Below, piece after piece: positions 1 through 6,670 of a stretch of 25,772 bases of DNA (its first letter is position 1; the number at the start of each line of letters is the position of its first letter). Both the position numbers and the translations under genes were made by a program. The notes beneath the pieces were generated by a model that saw only the letters and a program-made list of their open reading frames with translations, was not told the origin of the DNA and did not search any database. Source of the DNA: a virus; the IMG/VR virus record IMGVR_UViG_3300022752_000347, positions 1 through 25,772 of that record. One strand, given 5' to 3'.

Positions 1-81
1 GCGCATCCCGTGGCGCCATGAGGTGGGTCTTGACCCCCGTGTGTGCGTGCACCCAACGCTTCTCCCCCCCAAGAAAATTTC

Positions 82-1848
82 ATGTCATTTAATCTGGCTC
101 AGTTCTACAAGTTCTGTAGTGAACTTAAAATAGAGACTAAGGAACATGGTCTCAGGAAGATGGATAGGTTATTAGGTACTCAGACATATATTATGGATGA
201 GATAGCTAAGGGTCTACAGGATGATATTCATTTCTTTGTGATATTAAAGGGTAGACAGTTAGGGATAACTACCATATCTTTGGCATTAGATCTTTACTGG
301 CATTTTGTACATCCTGGATTACAGGGTACATTAACGACAGATACGGAAGAAAACAGAGATATGTTTAGGAGTACTCTGTCTATGTATATAGATGGGTTAC
401 CCAGAGAATATAAAGTACCTGTTATTGCTCACAACAGAAACCACATCTCGTTGAAGAACCGTAGTCGGTTGTTTTATCAGGTGGCTGGATTGCGTTCCAA
501 GGGGTCTCTGGGGCGCGGTAAGGCGATAACGTACCTGCATGGTACTGAGACATCCAGTTGGGGAGATGAGGAGGGCCTAGCGTCTCTCTTGGCTTCTCTT
601 GCCGAGACCAATCCTCAGAGATTGTATTTATTTGAGAGTACTGCTCGTGGGTTTAATATGTTCCACGATATGTATGTGACTGCCAAGAAGGCTAGAACTC
701 AGAGGGCTATATTTTGTGGCTGGTGGAGAAATGAGCTTTATTCTGTAGAAGCAGAGACGGATGTTTATAAGGTTTATTGGGATGGTAAATTAACTGGGGA
801 AGAAAAAGAGTGGGTGAAGGACATCAAGAAGTTATACGGGGTGGAGATCAACAGCAGGCAGATGGCGTGGTGGAGATGGAAGCTGCACGAGGGGATCAAG
901 GACGATGCGTTGATGTACCAGGAGTTTCCTCCTACGGAAGACTACGCATTCGTGATGACTGGTACGAGCTTCTTCTCAAACTCCCGGTGTACTGACGCTG
1001 CCAAGAAGTCTCGGCAACTACATCCGGAATGTTTCCGCTATGCTTTTGGGGCTATGTTCCAAGACACAGATGTCTTGAAGTCAACTGAGAAGTTGGGAAC
1101 TCTTAAGGTCTGGGAACAGCCTATTGACACGGCGTATTACGTGATTGGTGCTGACCCTGCTTATGGATCATCTGACTGGGCAGACCGTTTTTCTATCCAA
1201 GTGTTCCGCGTCTATGCAAATGGCATGGAGCAGGTTGCAGAGTTTGCGACCAGTGAGATGAACACCTACCAGTTTGCGTGGGTGATCGCTCACCTTGCCG
1301 GTGCGTACAAGAATTCAACTCTGAACTTGGAAGTCAACGGTCCCGGTCAGGCTGTGATCAACGAGATGCGTAACCTCAAACGTCTTGCTGCCGCGCAAGG
1401 TACTGCCGGTCACGGCATCATGGATGTGCTGGGTTCTATGCAGAACTACATCTGGCGCCGTAACGATACGATGTCCGGGTTATCCAACTCTATTGGGTTC
1501 TTGACTACGAGTCAGACCAAGGAGCGGATGCTGACCTACATGAAGGATTACTTCGAACGTGGGTTGATGGACATTAAATCTATGGACTTGCTAGACGAGA
1601 TGAAGGGCATTGTCCGTGAGGGCGGGTTTATCGGTGCGCCTGGGCGCGGCAAAGATGATAGAGTTATCGCCAGTGCACTCGCCGCTGTGGCATATGCCGA
1701 GCAGGTTCAACCCCGATTGATTGCCATGAGATTGACAAAAGAAATCTCTCATGCCCAAGAAAACCAGACGCCAGAGCAGATCGCTGCTGGACGTAACGTA
1801 TCCAACTACCTCAAGAAAATCGGGATGTACGGTGGCTCTACACACTGA
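82..1848 (+). CDS. terL: Terminase large subunit (DNA-packaging ATPase and nuclease)
   Basis: This is the motor that pumps phage DNA through the portal and cuts the concatemer. With the ATG at 82 it is 588 aa. An in-frame GTG at 43 would add 13 residues with no better ribosome site. The N-terminal ATPase shows a Walker A-type GRQLGITT loop (about residues 57-64), a Walker B-like acidic segment ending SSWGDEE (about 158-164), and an FESTA coupling motif near 184-188. The C-terminal RNase H-like nuclease shows IGADPAY (catalytic Asp near 358) and GRGKDDR (Asp 525/526). Length and domain order are normal for large terminases. The first roughly 750 bases are strikingly AT-rich with AGA/AGG arginine codons, unlike the 3' half. 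No small terminase is visible upstream, because the window begins here. Family assignment is firm; the subfamily is not determined. Confidence 0.97.
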   Translation: MSFNLAQFYKFCSELKIETKEHGLRKMDRLLGTQTYIMDEIAKGLQDDIHFFVILKGRQLGITTISLALDLYWHFVHPGLQGTLTTDTEENRDMFRSTLSMYIDGLPREYKVPVIAHNRNHISLKNRSRLFYQVAGLRSKGSLGRGKAITYLHGTETSSWGDEEGLASLLASLAETNPQRLYLFESTARGFNMFHDMYVTAKKARTQRAIFCGWWRNELYSVEAETDVYKVYWDGKLTGEEKEWVKDIKKLYGVEINSRQMAWWRWKLHEGIKDDALMYQEFPPTEDYAFVMTGTSFFSNSRCTDAAKKSRQLHPECFRYAFGAMFQDTDVLKSTEKLGTLKVWEQPIDTAYYVIGADPAYGSSDWADRFSIQVFRVYANGMEQVAEFATSEMNTYQFAWVIAHLAGAYKNSTLNLEVNGPGQAVINEMRNLKRLAAAQGTAGHGIMDVLGSMQNYIWRRNDTMSGLSNSIGFLTTSQTKERMLTYMKDYFERGLMDIKSMDLLDEMKGIVREGGFIGAPGRGKDDRVIASALAAVAYAEQVQPRLIAMRLTKEISHAQENQTPEQIAAGRNVSNYLKKIGMYGGSTH

Positions 1849-2629
1849 TCTCACAATCGTATCTATTCACGGCCACACTGACGGTGCAGCCGCTATTCCC
1901 AGTCTTGTTGAGAGTCTTGCCCAATTGCCCGGAAGCCGGGGTCTGCTGATCTCTATTGAAAGACCTCCTTCCTTGCCAGACCATATCGCTTGGAAACAAA
2001 CAGCACATCTGGATTATTTTCAATACTCGATGTTTTGTATGTACTGCCTCCAGCATTACATCGAGACCGAGTACTGCTTGGTTGTGCAAGACGATGGCTG
2101 GGTCATCAACGGGGATAACTTCACGGGTGAGTACTACGAGTACGACTATGTGGGCGCACCTACTCACATGGGTATCCTGGGCGACCAAGCAATGTTCCAC
2201 TTCTCGTGGGTTCATGTGAAAGACCCCATTGTTGTGCAGAACGGCGGGTTCTCCCTGCGTAGCCGCAAGTTCTTGCAAGCCCCTTCTAAGCACGGCATCG
2301 TTCACAAGTTGTACAACCAGCAGCCGTTCATCAACGAAGATGTTCAGCTCTCAGGTTTGCTGCGTCCTCAACTGGAATCCTTGGGAATCCGGTATGCGCC
2401 GTTGAACATTGCCAAACACTTTTCGATTGAGTACATGGGTCCGGGCCTCCACGATGACATCGACCTAGAGCGGCTGGTCGGTCATCACGCACCCAGCAGA
2501 AAATTGATCGGGCATAAATCTATTGCGATCAGAAGCACCGTAGAAGAATGTGATAATGTCTTTGGTGAACTCGACTTCCTGATGTTCTTGCAAGACAAGG
2601 GCTACAAGTTTGAATACCGTAATTCCTAA
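1832..2629 (+). CDS. DUF5672-like protein (putative glycosyltransferase-related)
   Basis: The GTG at 1832 is chosen because GGGATG lies just upstream and the fold begins there with ALHTDLTIVSIHG. It overlaps the terminase end by 17 bases and gives 265 aa. The open frame extends upstream to an ATG at 1751, but that part reads through terminase codons. Motifs resembling the DUF5672 family are visible: VVQDDGW (84-90), YEYDYVGAP (102-110), QNGGFSLRS (136-144) and NED (168-170). In that family these resemble a nucleotide-sugar and metal site of GT-A-type glycosyltransferases, so sugar transfer onto a virion protein, DNA base or host glycan is possible. The actual reaction is not known. It sits between terminase and portal, an unusual site for a sugar enzyme, and has no signal peptide or membrane segment. 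The family call is fairly confident; the function is inference. Confidence 0.72.
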   Translation: MALHTDLTIVSIHGHTDGAAAIPSLVESLAQLPGSRGLLISIERPPSLPDHIAWKQTAHLDYFQYSMFCMYCLQHYIETEYCLVVQDDGWVINGDNFTGEYYEYDYVGAPTHMGILGDQAMFHFSWVHVKDPIVVQNGGFSLRSRKFLQAPSKHGIVHKLYNQQPFINEDVQLSGLLRPQLESLGIRYAPLNIAKHFSIEYMGPGLHDDIDLERLVGHHAPSRKLIGHKSIAIRSTVEECDNVFGELDFLMFLQDKGYKFEYRNS

Positions 2630-2993
2630 AGAAGAACTTAAACTCCTGGTGGGACGATTCCTCAAGGATAAGCAACGCGGTATTTCTCTTCAGAAGTTTG
2701 CTGACCTCTGCGGTATCTCAAGAGAATTCCTGGCTGACGTGTTCATCTACGAGAACGCACCCATGAGTGAGACCACCCAACGTCGGGTCTCATCCGCCTA
2801 CCAAGCGTGGCGAGAAGGTCGCGTGCGCGTCATGCGGAGGAAAGACCAAACCCAATACGTTGACTATCGCAAGATCCCAGAACCTGCTATCTTCCCGCAC
2901 ATGGGGATCGTAAACTCCCCTGACGGATTCAAACTATCTATCGGCCCCCGTAATCGACACGATTACTCTTATCCTACTTTGGACGAATCATGA
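2610..2993 (+). CDS. Small helix-turn-helix-like phage protein
   Basis: The likely start is TTG at 2610, overlapping the upstream stop by 20 bases with ACAAGG about ten bases before it. A GTG at 2649 is an alternative that would drop 13 residues. The 127-aa product has a segment SLQKFADLCGISREFLADV (about 26-44) that reads like an HTH: helix, turn at CGIS, recognition helix. A second helical stretch follows (SETTQRRVSSAYQAWREG, about 53-70). The pattern resembles XRE-type DNA-binding proteins, although the C-terminal half is Pro- and aromatic-rich and unlike a repressor. It ends with an ATGA overlap to the next gene, so it is translationally coupled inside the packaging operon. It could be a DNA-binding packaging accessory factor or simply a conserved protein of unknown role. 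Confidence 0.6.
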   Translation: MNTVIPKEELKLLVGRFLKDKQRGISLQKFADLCGISREFLADVFIYENAPMSETTQRRVSSAYQAWREGRVRVMRRKDQTQYVDYRKIPEPAIFPHMGIVNSPDGFKLSIGPRNRHDYSYPTLDES

Positions 2994-3454
2994 GCGTACT
3001 CCACGACTATCTTTGCGCGTCTCACGGACTCTTCGAATCTTATGAACCTGAGTGCCCTATCAAATTTTGCACAGCAGAACTCAACATGGTTTTTCTAAAA
3101 CCAGTTGCACTCAAATCAGATAAAACCAAACAGGCTGACCGTCAACTCAAAGGTCTTGCCCAAGACTTCCAGATGTCAGATATCAAATCCACTCGCTCTG
3201 GTGACACGCAAGCCGGTTACCATCATCACCAAGTTCCTGACGAGCCAGAAGTCAAAGAGGCTCGCCCAGGCGATGCGGCCATCTGGGGTGGCAACTTCCA
3301 GAACATCAATATGCAGGCAGCACTTGCCGGGAAAGTCGCCCAGTCGGTTCGTGGAGAATCTGTTGGCGTAAACCCGAAAGATGCTGGTAACCTCACGGGA
3401 CCTAAAGCCGCAAGTTACATTGCTGACCATGAGAACTTGGCACTAACACCATGA
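2990..3454 (+). CDS. Small protein with N-terminal zinc-finger-like motif
   Basis: 154 aa, starting at an ATGA overlap with the previous gene and ending in an ATGA overlap with the portal gene. The N-terminus carries Cys9, His12, Cys22 and Cys27 in the setting DYLCASHGLFES followed by CPIKFC. This is the layout of short phage zinc ribbons found near packaging genes. The rest is hydrophilic, with Lys/Gln-rich and Gly/Asn-rich stretches and a HHH cluster near residue 79, and looks poorly structured. Strict coupling to the portal gene suggests it is needed in similar amounts or at the same time, perhaps in head assembly. No enzyme motif is seen. The gene is very likely real; metal binding is inferred from ligand spacing only. 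Confidence 0.75.
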   Translation: MSVLHDYLCASHGLFESYEPECPIKFCTAELNMVFLKPVALKSDKTKQADRQLKGLAQDFQMSDIKSTRSGDTQAGYHHHQVPDEPEVKEARPGDAAIWGGNFQNINMQAALAGKVAQSVRGESVGVNPKDAGNLTGPKAASYIADHENLALTP

Positions 3455-5049
3455 GAATTCCGAGCGATCCGGTAGAACGAGAATTCTTCTACCTAGACCT
3501 CATCCACAAGTGCGGCGTATCCATGCCTACTCGCCGCACCGATTACGGGGGTCTTCGCTCGTGGTATCTATTCGGGAATGGACCGGACGAAGCACCGGCC
3601 ATGTACAACAAGATCTTTCCCCACATAGATCAGTTGTCATCCTTCCTCTACTCTGCCGAGACCACCCGGTTCTCCATAGACTTGGGTGCGGCAGTCCCAG
3701 ATGAAGAGCAGGCCAAACTCCCGGTCTTGACCCGCGCACTCAACGATGAATGGCTAAACAGCAATGCTGACCAAGTATTCTCGACAGCGGTATCATGGTC
3801 TCTGTGCTACAACAGCACCTTTATTAAACTGGTTTATCGAAACGGTATTCATCCGTATCTCGTGGAACCGGCCAGCATCGGTGTACTGCGAGAAGACACC
3901 GCATACACTGACCGACAAGAAGCAATAATTCAGACTTACTACATCACGAAGTCTGAACTCTACAACCGTCTCTACAGCCACCCGCAACGGGAAAAGATCG
4001 TAGAGCGCGTGTCGTATATGCAGCACGAGCGCACGGAAGTCGCTAACGGCGTGCAGCGCATTATCATGAGCCAGACAGACCCGACACTCTACGGGAACGT
4101 CAACCTCGATCTCTCTGGCGGCAATCGCTACAAAGCACAAGTCGCAGAGGAAACCGTTGAGATGACGGAACTCTGGGTCTGGAACGATGAGACCGGCGAC
4201 TACCAAGTGGTCACCCGCGCAGACCCTGATGTCATCATCTATGATCGTCCTGGCGCAACCGTCTTTTTGAAAGGCGAGCTGCCCTTCATCCAGATCTGCC
4301 CACTGCCGCTCTACGATTACTACTGGGGTCAGTCAGAAGTTTCCCGTCTGGTCTACCTCCAGCAAATGCGTAACAAGCGCATGGTGGAGATTCTGGACAT
4401 CCTGTCTAAGCAGGTTAGCCCACCAACGGCTCTGATCGGATTCACTGGAATCTTGGATGAGAAGAACTTTGCTCTTAACCGAGCAGGCGGGATCTTGGCA
4501 ACAGATATGCCAAGCGCCAAGGTTGAGAAGCTGGCCCCGCAAATGCCGCCAGATCTCTTCCGTGAGATCGGTGAAATTGACCTGATGTTCGAAGAAGCCT
4601 CTGGAATCGTCTCAGTCCTGCAAGGAAGGGGGGAGTCTGGGGTCAGATCGTCCGGTCATGCCAGTCAACTTGCCCGTTTAGGGTCATCTCGTGCCAAAAA
4701 ACGGGCGCTTGTCATCGAAGATTCGCTAGAAAAAATGGCGACTCTGTATCTCAAGCTCATGCAAGCGTATCCAAACACGCATTACACGGATACAAGGGGC
4801 AATCGGTTCATTGCCGAGCAATTGCCTAAGAATTACGCTGTAAAAGTGGATGCACATAGCAATTCACCCATCTTCATGGAAGATTTGCGTCAATTGGCAT
4901 TTAACTTGTTCAAAGCACAAGTCATTGACAAGGAATCCTTGCTAGACTTGCTTGAACCGCCTATGAAGCAGCAATTGAAAGACCGTCTCAAGAAAATGGA
5001 AGCGGCACAAGCCCAGCAAGCGGCTATGCAACCTCCGAAGGAGAAGTAA
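3451..5049 (+). CDS. Portal protein
   Basis: The portal is the dodecameric ring at the head vertex through which DNA enters and leaves. This 532-aa product has the right size and the right place: after terminase, before scaffold and capsid. It starts at an ATGA overlap. The sequence has portal-like features: an N-terminal helical wing beginning DPVEREFFYLDLIHKCG, a central part with YDYYWGQSEVSRLVYLQQ (about 289-306) and PTALIGFTGI, and a Gly/Ser segment GRGESGVRSSGHASQL (about 392-407). A helical C-terminus ends in a Lys/Gln/Ala-rich tail (DRLKKMEAAQAQQAAMQ). The arrangement of the Gly/Ser loop followed by long helices is common in podoviral portals. The final codon overlaps the next tiny reading frame as TAATG. 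Assignment rests on position, size and general pattern rather than on a single catalytic motif. Confidence 0.88.
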   Translation: MRIPSDPVEREFFYLDLIHKCGVSMPTRRTDYGGLRSWYLFGNGPDEAPAMYNKIFPHIDQLSSFLYSAETTRFSIDLGAAVPDEEQAKLPVLTRALNDEWLNSNADQVFSTAVSWSLCYNSTFIKLVYRNGIHPYLVEPASIGVLREDTAYTDRQEAIIQTYYITKSELYNRLYSHPQREKIVERVSYMQHERTEVANGVQRIIMSQTDPTLYGNVNLDLSGGNRYKAQVAEETVEMTELWVWNDETGDYQVVTRADPDVIIYDRPGATVFLKGELPFIQICPLPLYDYYWGQSEVSRLVYLQQMRNKRMVEILDILSKQVSPPTALIGFTGILDEKNFALNRAGGILATDMPSAKVEKLAPQMPPDLFREIGEIDLMFEEASGIVSVLQGRGESGVRSSGHASQLARLGSSRAKKRALVIEDSLEKMATLYLKLMQAYPNTHYTDTRGNRFIAEQLPKNYAVKVDAHSNSPIFMEDLRQLAFNLFKAQVIDKESLLDLLEPPMKQQLKDRLKKMEAAQAQQAAMQPPKEK

Positions 5050-5213
5050 TGGTCACCCAAGGCTATACAAAGACCGGGGATCAGCCCCGCGTCACCGCTA
5101 AAAGTCTAGATTCACGACAGACAACTCCATCCTTGACGTACCGTACACAGACGAATAGGATGGGTTCTGCTGGAAATTCTTCCCGCATGACCCGTGACTA
5201 CACACGAAGGTAA
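5049..5213 (+). CDS. Small basic hypothetical protein (54 aa)
   Basis: This frame starts at the A of the portal stop (TAATG) and runs 54 codons. The product is hydrophilic, rich in Thr, Arg, Ser and Gln, and ends MTRDYTRR. There is no membrane segment or recognisable domain. The coupled start and the absence of any competing longer frame make it a plausible gene. It opens a cluster of short basic frames between portal and the next sizeable gene. Function is unknown; a virion-associated or nucleic-acid-binding role would fit its charge but is only a guess. Confidence 0.55.
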   Translation: MVTQGYTKTGDQPRVTAKSLDSRQTTPSLTYRTQTNRMGSAGNSSRMTRDYTRR

Positions 5214-5218
5214 TTGAA

Positions 5219-5260
5219 ATGTACAAGACAATGAAGCGCGGTCGTAAGACCCGTCGTTAA
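5219..5260 (+). CDS. Tiny Arg/Lys-rich reading frame (13 aa)
   Basis: The encoded peptide is MYKTMKRGRKTRR. GAAGG lies eight bases before the ATG, a credible ribosome site. Seven of 13 residues are basic, and the RGRK core recurs in the next tiny frame. At this length coding cannot be proven from sequence alone. It may be a real micro-protein or a relic. Confidence 0.4.
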   Translation: MYKTMKRGRKTRR

Positions 5261-5330
5261 TCCCCGCTAAAGAGTTCGATGGGTATGGCTGCTTGCCCTT
5301 CTCAAGTGGCCCCGCAACCAGGAGATCGTC

Positions 5331-5363
5331 ATGGCACGTCGTGGTCGTAAAGGTCGGAAGTAA
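5331..5363 (+). CDS. Tiny Arg/Lys-rich reading frame (10 aa)
   Basis: The encoded peptide is MARRGRKGRK, with seven basic residues of ten. AGGAG ends six bases before the ATG, one of the better ribosome sites in the window. It shares RGRK with the 13-aa frame about 100 bases upstream. A strong site in front of so short a basic frame is notable, but translation is not proven. Confidence 0.42.
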   Translation: MARRGRKGRK

Positions 5364-5395
5364 TCCGAACGTAACAGGTTTCTGAACCGGCCTGC

Positions 5396-5418
5396 GGGAG
5401 GTGGGCGATGAGCCTCCC
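5396..5418 (+). promoter_or_regulatory. GC-rich hairpin in the post-portal gap
   Basis: GGGAGG (5396-5401) pairs perfectly with CCTCCC (5413-5418) around an 11-base loop. No run of T follows, so it does not look like an intrinsic terminator. Its 5' arm is also an ideal ribosome site for an ATG at 5408 inside the loop, which would encode only ten residues (5408-5440). It could be an RNA-processing or translation-control element. Confidence 0.4.
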
Positions 5419-5420
5419 AC

Positions 5421-5447
5421 TTGACTTGATTTGTAATTAGGTATAAA
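5421..5447 (+). promoter_or_regulatory. Possible sigma70-type promoter before the capsid gene block
   Basis: TTGACT at 5421 and TATAAA at 5442 resemble -35 and -10 boxes, but the 15-base spacer is short of the usual 16-18. The start of the next gene at 5457 leaves almost no untranslated leader, so the match may be accidental. This is one of the few non-coding stretches in the window where a promoter could sit. Confidence 0.3.
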
Positions 5448-5456
5448 AGGTCGCAC

Positions 5457-5912
5457 ATGAGCGTACCACCAGATAAATTGATGGACTTGATGAAGAAGGG
5501 TCAAAAGACTGACACTCCTTCTGATACTCCTGCGGCTCCGGGAACATCAACTCCCGAAGCGCCCCCAATGGCTTCCCCAATGTCCACACCTGAAAAACAG
5601 ATGGGGACTCGTGAAGCAGCAATGATCAACATCTCAATTGCTCTTGATCTTCTTGACCAGTCTCTCCCGGCAGTCGGTGCAGAGTCGGATGAAGGCAAAG
5701 CAATTATGGAAGCCTCTCGCAAACTCGGTGGTTTGCTGGGCGGCAAACGTAATGAAACCGGCGAACTCCAGCAGTCAGAAATTCTGCAAATGTTGCAGAC
5801 ACTGCCTAAGGCAGGCGGCATGACTCCTGAGTCCCGTGCAATTCAGTCAGCCCCGCCTCCGGGAATGACGCCCCCTGGCGCAGGTGCGCCAAAACCCCCT
5901 GGACTAGGATAA
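5457..5912 (+). CDS. Pro/Met-rich virion-region protein of unknown function
   Basis: 151 aa. The N-terminal 45 residues are Pro/Ser/Thr-rich and disordered-looking. A helical middle (about 50-80, REAAMINISIALDLLDQSL) follows, then GGLLGGKRNETGELQQSEIL, and a Pro/Gly-rich tail ends APKPPGLG. It lies between portal and the scaffold candidate, where many phages encode head-assembly accessories. The low-complexity ends with a short helical core suggest a flexible linker or binding protein. There is no enzymatic motif. AAAGG lies upstream of the ATG at a workable distance. Gene reality is well supported by position and by the next gene starting three bases after its stop; function is unknown. Confidence 0.75.
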   Translation: MSVPPDKLMDLMKKGQKTDTPSDTPAAPGTSTPEAPPMASPMSTPEKQMGTREAAMINISIALDLLDQSLPAVGAESDEGKAIMEASRKLGGLLGGKRNETGELQQSEILQMLQTLPKAGGMTPESRAIQSAPPPGMTPPGAGAPKPPGLG

Positions 5913-5915
5913 GCA

Positions 5916-6098
5916 ATGGACCTCTTTAAGCCACGCGGAGCCTCTGCTCCCCGCCGCCCAACTGATGATCGTCAGGAAAACGGCCAGATCGTAAACACGC
6001 CACGCTTCTCGCGTTTCGGCGGTCTTGACAAGCCATCTGATCTGTCTAAGAACAGAATGGCTGTTCAAAAGCCTGCTGACGGCAAGAAAGTTATCTAA
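5916..6098 (+). CDS. Small basic hypothetical protein
   Basis: 60 aa, with AGGA six bases before the ATG and only three bases after the previous stop. The product is hydrophilic and basic (RGASAPRRPTDDR, SKNRMAVQKPADGKKVI) with no membrane segment or recognised domain. Its tight packing between two head-region genes makes it likely to be real. It may be virion-associated; nothing in it shows a specific function. Confidence 0.65.
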   Translation: MDLFKPRGASAPRRPTDDRQENGQIVNTPRFSRFGGLDKPSDLSKNRMAVQKPADGKKVI

Positions 6099-6121
6099 AC
6101 CACATTGTAACGAGGGTAACA

Positions 6122-6652
6122 ATGTCTCTTGAAAATCTATCAGTTGATGCACGCGATGAACTCGCGTCATTGGCCCAGCAACTAGCTGAGAATCCTTCTA
6201 CCCGCAAAGAGTTTTTGCGGATGACCAAGAGGGTTAAGCCTGATCTTCCGATTCCAGAACTGGAAATTGAAGATCACACCAACACGGCCATTGCAGCATC
6301 AGAAGCACGAGTCCAATCTTTGGAGAACAAACTCCGAGAGCGTGATGCCGTGGAAGAGCTGCAAAAGCGCCGCAATTCGTTGAAGCAGAAGGGCTTGGCA
6401 AGTTCTGACGATGATATCAAGGGCATTGAAAAGATCATGCTTGAGCGCGGTATCACTAATCACGAGACCGCCGCTGAGTATCACGAGTGGATGAAGCAAG
6501 CCGCGACACCCACACCTTCCGGGTACAATCCACAAGTTATTCAGAAATTTGATTTGAATAAGTATTGGAAAAACCCAATTACCGCAGCAAGAAACGAAGC
6601 GGTCAGCGCATTGCAAGATTTGCGGCGACCGAATCGTCCTATTGGTTTGTAA
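6122..6652 (+). CDS. Putative scaffolding protein
   Basis: 176 aa, directly before the major capsid gene, which is the classical scaffold position. GAGGG precedes the ATG. The middle (about 58-95) is a charged helical stretch with coiled-coil character (SEARVQSLENKLRERDAVEE). The N-terminus is a helical acidic segment and the C-terminus contains QKFDLNKYWKNPITAARNEA and a basic end RRPNRPIGL, which could bind the inner capsid face as P22-type scaffold tails do. No protease motif is present. The assignment rests on place, coiled coil and a basic C-terminus. A capsid-maturation chaperone of another type is possible. Confidence 0.65.
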   Translation: MSLENLSVDARDELASLAQQLAENPSTRKEFLRMTKRVKPDLPIPELEIEDHTNTAIAASEARVQSLENKLRERDAVEELQKRRNSLKQKGLASSDDDIKGIEKIMLERGITNHETAAEYHEWMKQAATPTPSGYNPQVIQKFDLNKYWKNPITAARNEAVSALQDLRRPNRPIGL

Positions 6653-6670
6653 ACCTCACCGGAGATTGAT

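Noticed and set aside
1-81. Possible end of an upstream gene and a short inverted repeat GGGTC-TT-GACCC (25-36)
   Set aside because: Two frames are open from the window edge, one ending at 92, but neither shows a recognisable protein. The inverted repeat has only a two-base loop, too small for a stable hairpin.
5279-5350. 23-codon frame MGMAACPSQVAPQPGDRHGT... in the post-portal gap
   Set aside because: It has only a weak purine stretch upstream, overlaps the better-supported MARRGRKGRK frame, and shows no similarity to its neighbours. Left as unproven.
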